A DNA stretch of 64,000 nt, from positions 1,302,001 through 1,366,000 of the forward strand of contig NZ_CP163525.1 of assembly GCF_041080655.1 (NCBI RefSeq). Reading direction: 5' to 3'. Positions within the stretch are counted from its first letter, which is position 1. Each line of letters starts with the position of its first letter. Position numbers and translations under genes: made by a program. This stretch comes from Streptomyces sp. CG4. GTDB lineage: Bacteria > Actinomycetota > Actinomycetes > Streptomycetales > Streptomycetaceae. Below are positions 33,133 to 41,170 of the stretch, piece after piece. The notes under the pieces were generated by a model. It worked only from the letters and a program-made list of their open reading frames with translations, made no database searches and was not told the DNA's origin.

Positions 33133-35337
33133 TCACGGGTAGCGGACCAGGTCCGCCACGTTGGTCGAGGAGTTCGACGGGCCTCCGGTGCCGTTGATGA
33201 CGTGACTGATGGTGCCGGTGCCGCCGAGGGAGACGGTGACCATGTCGGTGAAGTTCACGTTCGGGCTGTTCGGCGCCTCGATCGCCCGGTCGGCGGCGAC
33301 GCTCGGGTCGGCGTTGAAGTAGCAGTAGCTGCCGAGGCCGTACGCCTGGTGGCTGGTGACCGAGTCGGCGACCTTGTAGGCGGCGTAGCCCTTCGTGGAG
33401 CCGTTCGTCCAGGCGGACTGGTTCGGTGGGTCGTAGGGCATCTCGTTCTGGAAGAAGTAGGTGCGGCCGCCGTTGCCGTTCCAGATCACCTGGTACTTCT
33501 GGAAGTGTTCCACGAACAGGCCGTACATGGTGACGTCGTTGCCGTTGACCTGGAGCCCGGTGTCGGCGGTGTTGCTGGTCCAGCCGACTCCGCTGCCGTG
33601 GTCGGCGCGCCAGATCCACATGTGGTCGCCGATGACGTCGTTGCTGTTGACGACGAGGCCGGTGGCCGCCTTGCCGACGCCCGCGCCGCCGATGCGGAAG
33701 TAGACGTCGTGCAGGGAGGTCGGGTCGGCCGCGTGGGAGGCGGTGGAGCCGGCCGGCCCGACCTCGACCAGGGTCTTCGAGCTGGTGGTGCCGGCGTCGA
33801 AGAGCAGGCCCGCGATCTTGACGCCGTCGACGTCGCCGACGGACATCGCGGTGATGCCGCCCGCCGGGACGAAGGTGGCGAGCCCGAGGCCGAGGACGAC
33901 CGTGTCGGGGCGGGTCACCTTCAGGGTCTGGTCGAGGTGGTAGACGCCGGGCGTGACGAGCAGGTTCTGCCCGGCCGCGAGGGCCGCGTTGATCTGGGCG
34001 GCGGTGGCGCCGGGCTTGACGACGTAGAACCGGCTCAGCGGCAGGGAGCTGCCCTGCGGGCTGCCGCCCGCCCAGCTGGTGGCCGTCGAGCCGGAACGCG
34101 GCGAGGGCACGAACACCTGGTAGTTCCCGGAGCCGTCGACGTACAGGAACGGCTTCTCGCGGGTGACCGGGCTCTGCGCGACGGTGGTGTACGGCGGGTT
34201 GGGGAAGCTGGTGTCCGGCACACCCTGGCTGCCGACGAACACCATGTTCCAGTTGGCCCCGGTCCAGCCGCCGAGCTGGGAGTTGCGGGTCAGCCACTGC
34301 TGCTGGGTGCCGGAGGCGACCTGCCCGTCGACCTTGCTGTCGGCGAGGTAGCCGCCGGAGGACCAGCCGCCGTCGTCCAGGGCGAGGTTGCCGCGCAGAT
34401 GCATCCGGCGGTACGGCGCCGCCTGCGACACCGCCCAACGGTCGCTGCCGCCGGTGGGGTTGACGGAGAGGTTCTCGGCGCCGCGCCAGAAGTTCTGGGT
34501 GGCGTTGCCCTGGAACCAGTCGGCCTCCGCGTGCACGGCGCCGTTGACCGAGACCGCGTCCGGGGTCAGGCCGAGGCCGAGGACCTGGGTGTAGAAGCCG
34601 ACGTTGACGTCCGCGCTGTAGGCGCCGGGCTTGAACAGGACGGCGTAGCGCTGGGCGCCGAACTGGTTGGTCTCCTGCTGCTTGAAGATCGCGTCCAGCT
34701 TGCTCTGGATGGCCGAGGACGACATCGACGGATCGAAGACGACGACGTTCGGGCCGAGGTCGGGGTCGCTCGTGGACTGGGTCACGGGGACCACCTGGAA
34801 GCGCTGGGCGGCGGTGCCGTTGCAGGTGTACTGCGCGAACCGGGTGCTGTCGGCGAGCGAGGCGCCCGGATCGTCCAGGCACTTGCCGCTGTTCTTGTTG
34901 ACGAAGTGGAAGGCGCCGCCGCCGTCGTCCACGGCCTGCCACTGCTGGCCCGCGCCGCCGCCGTAACTCCACAGCTGGATCGGTGCGTTGTCGGCGGTGG
35001 AGACGTCGGTGACGTCCACGACCTGGCTGGTGTCGTTGCGGTTGTCGATGTGGACGGAGCCGTTGCCGGCGTCGGTGAAGCGCCACTCTTGGGCCGTGGT
35101 GCCGTTGCATGCGTACTGCTGGACGGCGGTGCCGTTGGCGGTGGCCGCGGCCTTGGCGTCCAGGCACCGGCCGCTCGCGGCGTTGATGACGGTCGCGTAG
35201 CCGCTGGGCAGGGCGGTGGCGGCGTGCGCGGGCGCGGCCCTGAGCAGGGGCGTCGGCGCGGCGGTGAGCACACAGGCGGCCGCTGCGCCGGCCAGGGCGA
35301 CCAGGGCGGATCTACGGCGGCGGGAAAGGCGGGGCAC
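33133..35337 (-). CDS. Secreted ricin-type lectin / right-handed beta-helix protein
   Basis: A 734-residue exported protein. A long signal peptide with RRRR and ALVALAGAAAACVLTAAPTP is cleaved near AHA-AT (residue about 40). Residues 45-190 are a ricin-B (CBM13) domain with repeated NAASGRCLDA, NGTTAQEWRF, YGGGAGQQWQAV and NKNSGKCLDD. Residues 195-734 resemble the beta-helix domain of GH55-like proteins often mislabelled adenylyl cyclase: VVVFDPSMSSSAIQSKLDAI, LLVTPGVYHLDQTLKVTRPD and VVNSNDVIGDHMWIWRADHG. It probably binds and perhaps cleaves beta-glucan, but catalytic residues cannot be assigned. It lies beside a chitinase. Confidence 0.8.
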   Translation of the reverse strand: MPRLSRRRRSALVALAGAAAACVLTAAPTPLLRAAPAHAATALPSGYATVINAASGRCLDAKAAATANGTAVQQYACNGTTAQEWRFTDAGNGSVHIDNRNDTSQVVDVTDVSTADNAPIQLWSYGGGAGQQWQAVDDGGGAFHFVNKNSGKCLDDPGASLADSTRFAQYTCNGTAAQRFQVVPVTQSTSDPDLGPNVVVFDPSMSSSAIQSKLDAIFKQQETNQFGAQRYAVLFKPGAYSADVNVGFYTQVLGLGLTPDAVSVNGAVHAEADWFQGNATQNFWRGAENLSVNPTGGSDRWAVSQAAPYRRMHLRGNLALDDGGWSSGGYLADSKVDGQVASGTQQQWLTRNSQLGGWTGANWNMVFVGSQGVPDTSFPNPPYTTVAQSPVTREKPFLYVDGSGNYQVFVPSPRSGSTATSWAGGSPQGSSLPLSRFYVVKPGATAAQINAALAAGQNLLVTPGVYHLDQTLKVTRPDTVVLGLGLATFVPAGGITAMSVGDVDGVKIAGLLFDAGTTSSKTLVEVGPAGSTASHAADPTSLHDVYFRIGGAGVGKAATGLVVNSNDVIGDHMWIWRADHGSGVGWTSNTADTGLQVNGNDVTMYGLFVEHFQKYQVIWNGNGGRTYFFQNEMPYDPPNQSAWTNGSTKGYAAYKVADSVTSHQAYGLGSYCYFNADPSVAADRAIEAPNSPNVNFTDMVTVSLGGTGTISHVINGTGGPSNSSTNVADLVRYP

Positions 35338-35361
35338 GGGGTTCTCCTTTGCGGGCCGGGG

Positions 35362-36333
35362 TCAGCCGGTGTAGCCGGCGAAGACCCGGGTGTAGTCCCA
35401 GTCGGACTGGGCGACGCCGGAGCAGCTGTCGGCGGGGCCGCCGGTGCACGGGCGGTCGCGGTTGGCGGACCAGAAGGTGAGCCGGGCCAGGTGGTGCGTC
35501 TGCGCGTAGCCGAGGATGGTGCGGAAGTCCTCCACCGTGACCGTCTCGTCGTTGTCGGTGATCCCGTTCATCGAGGAGATGCCCATGTCCCGGTAGGCCT
35601 GGTCGTCGTTGTAGCCGTACGCGGACTTCAGCGCGCTCTTCAGGCCCTCGGCGGCCTGCGTGGTGAGGTTGCCCATGTTCTGTCCGGCGCCGCCGAAGTC
35701 GAACGGCATGATGGCCCAGGCGTCCACGGTCAGCCCGGAGGAGGCGGCCCGGTCGATCAGGCTGGTGTCGGGGCCGGACTGCCCGGTGCCGATGGTGATG
35801 TACACCTTCAGGCCGGGATTGCCCGCCTTCACCGTCTTCAGCGCGTCCACGGTCCGCTGCTGCACGGTGGCGTCGCCGTAGGCGTCGGCCTCGATGTCGA
35901 TGTCGATCGCCTTCAGGCCGTAGGCGTCGATGACCTTCTGGTAGGCGCCGGCGAGTTCGCCCGCGCTGGAGCAGGAACTCTCCAGCTTGTTGCCGCTGTA
36001 GCCGCCGAAGGACGGGATCACGTCGCCGCCGTCGGCCCGCACGCTGTCGACCGTCTGCTGGTCGACGCCGCCGGTCAGCGGGCGGCTGCCGTCCCACTGC
36101 GGGTCGCAGGAGCCGTTGCTGAGCACGAAGGCGAGGGTGAACCACCGCACGCCCGTGGCCCGGGTGATGGTGGTGGGGTCCGGCGGGCTGCCCCAGCCGT
36201 TGTACAGGTACGGCGCGACGGCCATCGGCGCGGACGGATCGGCGCCGGTGGCGGCCTGGGCGGGGGAAGCGGTGAGCAGTCCGGCAGCGAGCGACAGGAC
36301 GGCCGGGGAAAGGGCTGCGGGGAGTCTGGCCAT
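35362..36333 (-). CDS. Secreted GH18 chitinase
   Basis: A 323-residue protein with a signal peptide (LPAALSPAVLSLAAGLLTAS, cleavage after AQA, residue about 28) and a GH18 barrel. LKAIDIDIEADAYGD carries the DxDxE catalytic motif with Glu as acid; GDVIPSFGGYSGNKLESSCS is the strand-3 motif and AWAIMPFDFGGAGQNMG the strand-6 motif. No separate chitin-binding domain. A DasR-like element lies 96 bases upstream. The start has no strong ribosome site on the minus strand apart from a short AGG run. Confidence 0.92.
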   Translation of the reverse strand: MARLPAALSPAVLSLAAGLLTASPAQAATGADPSAPMAVAPYLYNGWGSPPDPTTITRATGVRWFTLAFVLSNGSCDPQWDGSRPLTGGVDQQTVDSVRADGGDVIPSFGGYSGNKLESSCSSAGELAGAYQKVIDAYGLKAIDIDIEADAYGDATVQQRTVDALKTVKAGNPGLKVYITIGTGQSGPDTSLIDRAASSGLTVDAWAIMPFDFGGAGQNMGNLTTQAAEGLKSALKSAYGYNDDQAYRDMGISSMNGITDNDETVTVEDFRTILGYAQTHHLARLTFWSANRDRPCTGGPADSCSGVAQSDWDYTRVFAGYTG

Positions 36334-36428
36334 GTGGGGGGGGGTGGCCTTTCACGTGGGGGCGGTCCAACGCCCGCGAACAGATGGGGCGTTGTGGTGT
36401 CCGCAGGCTTTGTTTAAGGCGTGAAGCT

Positions 36429-36444
36429 AAAGGTCCGGACCAGT
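36429..36444. promoter_or_regulatory. DasR-responsive-element-like site upstream of the chitinase
   Basis: AAAGGTCCGGACCAGT matches the DasR consensus ACTGGTCTAGACCAGT at 12 of 16 positions, with an intact GGTCCGGACC palindrome. In Streptomyces, DasR (GntR family, relieved by glucosamine-6-phosphate) controls chitinase genes. It is 96 bases from the chitinase start. Confidence 0.6.
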
Positions 36445-36467
36445 GGAGTCAAGAGAGGAGACAGCAA

Positions 36468-36488
36468 ACGCGCCCCGGAGGGGCGCGT
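36468..36488 (-). terminator. Terminator after the ABC exporter gene
   Basis: Perfect 9-bp stem ACGCGCCCC / GGGGCGCGT with a GGA loop, 26 bases past the exporter stop. Confidence 0.75.
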
Positions 36489-36513
36489 GGCTGCGTCGAA
36501 GCGGCGGGCCCGC

Positions 36514-38385
36514 TCAGGCCGTCGGCGCCTCGTCGAACTGCGTCCGGTGCAGCTCCGCGTACCGCCCGTCGGCCGCCAGGAGCGATTCGTGGGTGCCTCG
36601 TTCCACGATCCGGCCGGACTCCACGACCAGGATCTGGTCGGCGGCCCGGACCGTGGACAGCCGGTGGGCGATGACCACGGCGGTACGCCCCTCCAGGGCC
36701 TCGGCGAGAGCCTCCTGGACGGCCGCCTCGGAGGTGTTGTCGAGGTGGGCGGTGGCTTCGTCGAGGATGACCACGCGCTGGCGGGCCAGCAGCAGCCGGG
36801 CGATGGTCATGCGCTGGCGTTCGCCGCCGGAGAGCCGGTAGCCGCGCTCGCCCACGACCGTGTCCAGGCCGTCGGGCAGGGACCGTACGACCTCGGCGAG
36901 CCGGGCCCGGCCGAGCGCCTCCCAGAGGTCCTCGTCGGTGGCGCCGGGCCGGGCGAGGAGGAGGTTGGCGCGGACGGTGTCGTGGAAGAGGTGGCCGTCC
37001 TGGGTGACCATGCCGAGGGTGCCGCGCAGCGAGCCGGCGGTCAGGTCGCGTACGTCGACCCCGCCGATGCGGACGGCGCCCGCATCGACGTCGTACAGGC
37101 GCGGCAGCAGCTGGGCGATGGTGGACTTGCCGGCGCCGGAGGAGCCGACGAGGGCCACGGTCTGGCCGGGTTCGGCGCGGAAGGAGACGCCGTGCAGGAC
37201 CTCGGAGCCGCCGCGGGTGTCGAGGGCGGCGACCTCCTCCAGGGAGGCGAGGGAGACCTGGTCGGCGGCCGGGTAGGAGAAGCGGACGTCGTCGAACTCG
37301 ACGGCGACCGGGCCCTCGGGGACCTCGCGGGCGTCCGGCTTCTCCTCGATGAGCGGCTTGAGGTCCAGCACCTCGAAGACCCGCTCGAAGCTGACGAGGG
37401 CGCTCATCACCTCCACGCGGGCACCGGCGAGCGCGGTGAGCGGGGCGTACATGCGGGTCAGCAGCAGGGAGAGCGAGACGACCGAGCCGGCCTGCAGGGT
37501 GTGGTGCAGCGCGAACCAGCCGCCGAGGCCGTAGACGAGGGCCAGCGCGAGGGCGGAGACCAGGGTGAGGGAGGTGATGAACACCGACTGCGCGGTGGCC
37601 GTGCGCACCCCGATGTCCCGGACGCGGGCGGCGCGTGCCGCGAACTCCGCGGACTCCTCCTCGGGGCGGCCGAACAGCTTGACCAGGGTGGCGCCGGGGG
37701 CGGAGAAGCGCTCGGTCATCCGGGTGCCCATGGCCGCGTTCAGCGCCGCCGCCTCCCGCTGCATACGGGCCATCCGGGTGCCCATGCGACGGGCGGGCAG
37801 CACGAACACCGGCAGCAGCACCAGCGCGAGCAGGGTGATCTGCCAGGACAGCGTGAGCATCACCGCGAGGGTGAGGACCAGCGTGACCAGGTTGCTCACC
37901 ACGCCGGACAGGGTGTTGGCGAACGCCCGCTGGGCACCGATCACATCGTTGTTGAGACGGCTGACCAGCGCGCCCGTACGAGTCCGTGTGAAGAACGCGA
38001 CGGGCATGCGCTGCACATGATCGAACACAGCCGTCCTGAGGTCGAGGATGAGTCCCTCCCCGAGCGTCGCCGACAGCCGCCGCCCGAGGATGCCGAGCCC
38101 CGCCTCGGCGAGCGCGACCAGCGCGATGAGCAGCGAGAGCCGGACGACCCGGCCGGAGTCGTGCCCCGCCACGATCGCGTCGACGACGTGGCCGGCGAGC
38201 ACGGGGGTGGCCACGGCGAGCAGTGCGGTCACCACCCCGAGCAGTACGAACCGGACGATGCCCGCGCGGTGCGGGCGGGCGAAGGCGGCGATACGGCGCA
38301 GCGTGGCGCGGGCGAACGGACGGCGCTCGGACTGCGCGGTCATCACGCTGTGCAGCTGCGTCCATGCAGTGGTCTCCATGCTCAT
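36514..38385 (-). CDS. ABC exporter, fused membrane and ATPase domains
   Basis: A 623-residue half-transporter. Six hydrophobic segments lie in residues 40-330 (VRFVLLGVVTALLAVATPVL, VVSNLVTLVLTLAVMLTLSW, TLVSALALALVYGLGGWFAL). The ATPase has Walker A VALVGSSGAGKSTIAQLLPR near residue 415, a Q-loop (MVTQDGHLF), signature LSGGERQRMTI and Walker B VVILDEATAHLD. ATG at 38385 or the second ATG two codons on are both possible. A perfect inverted repeat lies just upstream, so expression is probably controlled by a dedicated regulator encoded elsewhere. Multidrug or lipid export is the usual role of such proteins. Confidence 0.93.
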   Translation of the reverse strand: MSMETTAWTQLHSVMTAQSERRPFARATLRRIAAFARPHRAGIVRFVLLGVVTALLAVATPVLAGHVVDAIVAGHDSGRVVRLSLLIALVALAEAGLGILGRRLSATLGEGLILDLRTAVFDHVQRMPVAFFTRTRTGALVSRLNNDVIGAQRAFANTLSGVVSNLVTLVLTLAVMLTLSWQITLLALVLLPVFVLPARRMGTRMARMQREAAALNAAMGTRMTERFSAPGATLVKLFGRPEEESAEFAARAARVRDIGVRTATAQSVFITSLTLVSALALALVYGLGGWFALHHTLQAGSVVSLSLLLTRMYAPLTALAGARVEVMSALVSFERVFEVLDLKPLIEEKPDAREVPEGPVAVEFDDVRFSYPAADQVSLASLEEVAALDTRGGSEVLHGVSFRAEPGQTVALVGSSGAGKSTIAQLLPRLYDVDAGAVRIGGVDVRDLTAGSLRGTLGMVTQDGHLFHDTVRANLLLARPGATDEDLWEALGRARLAEVVRSLPDGLDTVVGERGYRLSGGERQRMTIARLLLARQRVVILDEATAHLDNTSEAAVQEALAEALEGRTAVVIAHRLSTVRAADQILVVESGRIVERGTHESLLAADGRYAELHRTQFDEAPTA

Positions 38386-38400
38386 GAAGGAGAACGTAGA

Positions 38401-38420
38401 ACCTCAAGCTTCGTTGAGGT
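38401..38420. promoter_or_regulatory. Inverted-repeat operator upstream of the ABC exporter
   Basis: ACCTCAAGCTTCGTTGAGGT has perfect 7-bp arms around six bases. CCTCAA...TTGAGG half-sites are typical of MerR-type (SoxR-like) operators. It lies 16 bases upstream of the exporter ATG, and 47 bases from the divergent gene on the other side. Confidence 0.55.
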
Positions 38421-38466
38421 CAATGTCCGTCTCATTTCACCCTCGCTTCCTCCAAGGCCGACACCG

Positions 38467-39516
38467 ATGACCACAGCCTGTAAGCCGGAGTCCCCGCATC
38501 CGACATCCGCCGTTGGGGTGGCGCGGAAAACCTCTGCGAATGTGACTGCCGTCCCGCATTCCCCATGGCCCCGGGGACGACTCCCCCGTCGCGTCCCCGT
38601 CCGCCAGGTGCTGTGTCTGGTGCCGCTCGCGCTCGTCGCCGTGGTCGCCGTACGCAACCGCGCGCTGCTCGCCGCGGGCTTCGGCCAGCTGCGCACCGCC
38701 TCCTGGCCGTGGCTGCTCGCGGCGGCCGGCGCCACCTGCCTGACCTGGGTGGCCGCCGCGATCACCCGGCAGGGCGCGGTGGTGCAGCCGCTGCCGAAGG
38801 CGCGGCTGCTGGCCACCCAGTTCGCGGCGGCCTCGGCCAACCATCTGCTGCCCACCGGGCTCGGCGCGGGCGCGGTGAACCTGCGTTTCATGACCGTGTG
38901 CGGGGTCCCGCTGGCCCGTTCCTCGGCCGCGCTCGCCCTGTATCTGCTGGCCGAGTCCGTGGGCCGGCTCGGTCTGCTGACCGCTCTGCTGCTCGCCTTC
39001 CCGGACGCGCTGCGGCTCGGCCCCCTGCTGCCGGACGGCTCGGCGCTCCCGCTGCTGCTGGGCGCGGCCGGTCTGCTGGCGCTGGCGGCGGCCGTGGTGG
39101 CGCTGACCCGACCGCTGCGCCGGCGCGTGGCCGCGTTCGTGCGGGACGCCCTCGGCGAGGCGCGGTCGGTGCACACCCGGCCGGCCCGCGCCCTGGCCCT
39201 GTGGGGCGGCTCGCTGGCCTTCCCCGCGCTGCAGGCGGCCGGTCTCGCCGCGGTCGGCCAGGCGCTGCGGCTGCCGGTGCCGGTGCCGCACATGGTGCTC
39301 GCCTACCTCGCGGCGACCGTCGCGGTGGCGCTGGTGCCCACTCCGGGCGGCCTGGGTTCGGTCGAGGCGGCGCTGATCGTGGCGCTGGTCGCGGTGGGCG
39401 GCCCGGCCGCGGTCGCCACGGCGGTGGTGCTGGCCTACCGCATCATCACGGTCTGGGTGCCGCTGGTGCCGGGCGCGTTGACGCTGGGGGCGCTGGTCCG
39501 CTTCAAGGTCATCTGA
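38467..39516 (+). CDS. Flippase-like membrane protein (LPG synthase TM / UPF0104 family)
   Basis: A 349-residue membrane protein with seven to eight hydrophobic segments after a 40-residue polar N-terminus. ATQFAAASANHLLPTGLGAG near residue 120 and VALVPTPGGLGSVEAALIVA near 285 are the paired family motifs of the lysylphosphatidylglycerol synthetase membrane domain. The catalytic aminoacyl-transferase domain of MprF is absent. It may move a lipid across the membrane. ATG at 38467 has no good ribosome site; a later start in the leader is possible. Confidence 0.8.
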   Translation: MTTACKPESPHPTSAVGVARKTSANVTAVPHSPWPRGRLPRRVPVRQVLCLVPLALVAVVAVRNRALLAAGFGQLRTASWPWLLAAAGATCLTWVAAAITRQGAVVQPLPKARLLATQFAAASANHLLPTGLGAGAVNLRFMTVCGVPLARSSAALALYLLAESVGRLGLLTALLLAFPDALRLGPLLPDGSALPLLLGAAGLLALAAAVVALTRPLRRRVAAFVRDALGEARSVHTRPARALALWGGSLAFPALQAAGLAAVGQALRLPVPVPHMVLAYLAATVAVALVPTPGGLGSVEAALIVALVAVGGPAAVATAVVLAYRIITVWVPLVPGALTLGALVRFKVI

Positions 39517-39522
39517 GGCACA

Positions 39523-39550
39523 GTGGCCTTCCGTACCAGAAGAAGGCCAC
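39523..39550 (+). terminator. Stem-loop after the flippase-like gene
   Basis: Perfect 9-bp stem GTGGCCTTC / GAAGGCCAC with a 10-base loop, seven bases after the stop and 15 bases before the crotonase start. Confidence 0.7.
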
Positions 39551-39565
39551 ACCGAGGAGGGCCCC

Positions 39566-40330
39566 GTGCCGGTTCGCGTGGAGCGCAAGGAGTACGTCAT
39601 CACCGTCGTCCTCTCCCGGCCGGCGGCCCGTAACGCGGTCGACGGGCCGACGGCCGCCGAACTCGCCGCCGCCTTCCGGGAGTTCGAGGACGACAACACC
39701 GCCCGGGTGGCGGTGCTGTGGGGCGAGGGCGGCACGTTCTGCGCGGGGGCGGACCTGAAGGCGATCGGCACGGACCGCGGCAACCGGGTGGCGGAGGACG
39801 GCGACGGGCCGATGGGGCCGACGCGGATGCGGCTGTCGAAGCCGGTGATCGCCGCCGTCGCCGGGCACGCGGTGGCGGGCGGGCTTGAGCTGGCCCTGTG
39901 GTGCGATCTGCGGGTCGCGGAGGAGGACGCCGTGTTCGGGGTGTTCTGCCGCCGCTGGGGCGTCCCGCTGATCGACGGCGGCACGGTACGGCTGCCCCGG
40001 CTGATCGGCACCAGCCGGGCCATGGACATGATCCTCACCGGCCGGCCGGTCCCGGCCCGCGAGGCGCAGGAGATGGGGCTCGTCAACCGCGTGGTGCCGA
40101 CGGGAAGCGCCCGCGCCGAGGCGGAGGCGCTGGCGGCGCACATCGCCGGCTTCCCGCAGGCCTGTCTGCGCAGCGACCGGGCGTCGGTCCTCGACCAGCA
40201 GGGGCTGGACGAGGAGACGGCCCTGCGCGGTGAACTCCGCCATGGCGTGGGTGTGTTGGCCGAGAGCGCGGACGGCGCCGCCCGGTTCGCCTCCGGGGCC
40301 GGCCGACACGGGTCCTTCCGGGATCTGTGA
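39566..40330 (+). CDS. Enoyl-CoA hydratase/isomerase (crotonase) family protein
   Basis: A 254-residue crotonase. LSRPAARNAVDGPTAAELAA at the N-terminus, GGTFCAGADLKAIG with the first oxyanion segment near residue 58, HAVAGGLELALWCDLRVAEE with the second near 100 and RRWGVPLIDGGTVRLPRLIG near 130. The second catalytic position has Asp within IDGGT, as in many generic hydratases. GTG at 39566 is preceded by GAGGAGG. It stands alone and its substrate is not predictable. Confidence 0.9.
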   Translation: MPVRVERKEYVITVVLSRPAARNAVDGPTAAELAAAFREFEDDNTARVAVLWGEGGTFCAGADLKAIGTDRGNRVAEDGDGPMGPTRMRLSKPVIAAVAGHAVAGGLELALWCDLRVAEEDAVFGVFCRRWGVPLIDGGTVRLPRLIGTSRAMDMILTGRPVPAREAQEMGLVNRVVPTGSARAEAEALAAHIAGFPQACLRSDRASVLDQQGLDEETALRGELRHGVGVLAESADGAARFASGAGRHGSFRDL

Positions 40331-40372
40331 ACCGGTTCCGCCACCGCCGGGTCTCCGGGCCGGGGAAAGCCC

Positions 40373-40846
40373 TCAGGGCCACACCACTTCGCCGTCCCGC
40401 ACCACCAGGGGCTCGAACCGGTCCGACTCGTAGAATCTGGTCCAGCCCAGCTGGACCGCGTCGGCGGCGACACGGTGCCGGTCGTCCGCCTTCGTGGCCA
40501 GCCAACCGAGCAGTTCACCGGTGCGGTCGAACGCGTCGGGGTGGATCTCCTGTCTGACGGTCAGCGCCCAGGTGCCGTGACGGACGTCCTCGGGCCGCAC
40601 CAACACCGAGACCAGCGCGCCGCCCGCCTTCCATGCCTCGCCCTTCTCGCCCAGCAGGGGCACGGGATCGTCCACGGTGACGGGCTCGCCGTGCTCGTCC
40701 TCCACGACGACCGGGAACGCGGGCACGATGCGCAGCCTCTCCGGCCGGGGGCCCAGCCCGAGATGCCAGCGCAGCTCGGCGAGCTCTCCGTCCGAGAGCG
40801 CCTCGCGCAGGTTCAGCGCCAGGGAGAGTTCGTAGATGTCTGCCAT
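40373..40846 (-). CDS. Hypothetical protein, 157 aa
   Basis: Not recognised. A small acidic cytosolic protein beginning MADIYELSLALNLREALSDG, with two short beta-rich parts (RIVPAFPVVVEDEHGEPVTV, GALVSVLVRPEDVRHGTWAL) and a C-terminal WTRFYESDRFEPLVVRDGEV. No membrane segment, signal peptide or metal motif. It is convergent with the crotonase gene, 42 bases away. Codon use (strong third-position GC) supports a real gene. Confidence 0.7.
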   Translation of the reverse strand: MADIYELSLALNLREALSDGELAELRWHLGLGPRPERLRIVPAFPVVVEDEHGEPVTVDDPVPLLGEKGEAWKAGGALVSVLVRPEDVRHGTWALTVRQEIHPDAFDRTGELLGWLATKADDRHRVAADAVQLGWTRFYESDRFEPLVVRDGEVVWP

Positions 40847-41170
40847 GGCGGCAAGCTATCGCCCCGGTACGACAGTCCCGCCGGCCGCCCGGTACGAGGC
40901 CGTGGGCGGCATGCCGCGCCGCCCCTCGCCCACACCCCGGCCGGCACCGCCCAGCCGCGGTCCCGGCTGCGTCCGTACACGGAGCCGTACCTCACCCGGT
41001 ACGCGGTCGACCAGCTGGCCCGCTCCGTCGTCACGCACGCGTCCAAGGCGAATCCCCAAGGGTGGCAAGGTAGTTGTGTCATCACGGATTACATCGCCGC
41101 CGCCATGCGCGCACGTCCGCGTGACACAGGATCAGATCGTAGAGCCGGGGGCCCTGACGAGTCGGTCCGC
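40847..41170. other. 324-base gap without a supported gene
   Basis: Open frames exist on both strands but none has a ribosome site or recognisable similarity. It probably holds the promoter of the 157-residue gene at its left end. Confidence 0.5.

Noticed and set aside
30596..35167. A 1523-codon open frame on the minus strand spanning the GH65 and beta-helix genes
   Set aside because: It is a frame shadow: Arg/Pro/Gly-rich with no recognisable domain, and two well-supported genes lie in other frames of the same strand.
33064..36417. An 1117-codon plus-strand frame opposite the secreted proteins
   Set aside because: Antisense shadow; composition is Val/Gly/Arg repeats and both minus-strand genes have signal peptides and domain motifs.
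36384..39516. A long plus-strand frame running through the ABC exporter region into the flippase-like gene
   Set aside because: Only the part from about 38467 has membrane segments and family motifs; the rest is antisense to the exporter.
40847..41170. Short frames on both strands of the gap as genes
   Set aside because: No ribosome site, no recognisable similarity, and basic low-complexity composition.
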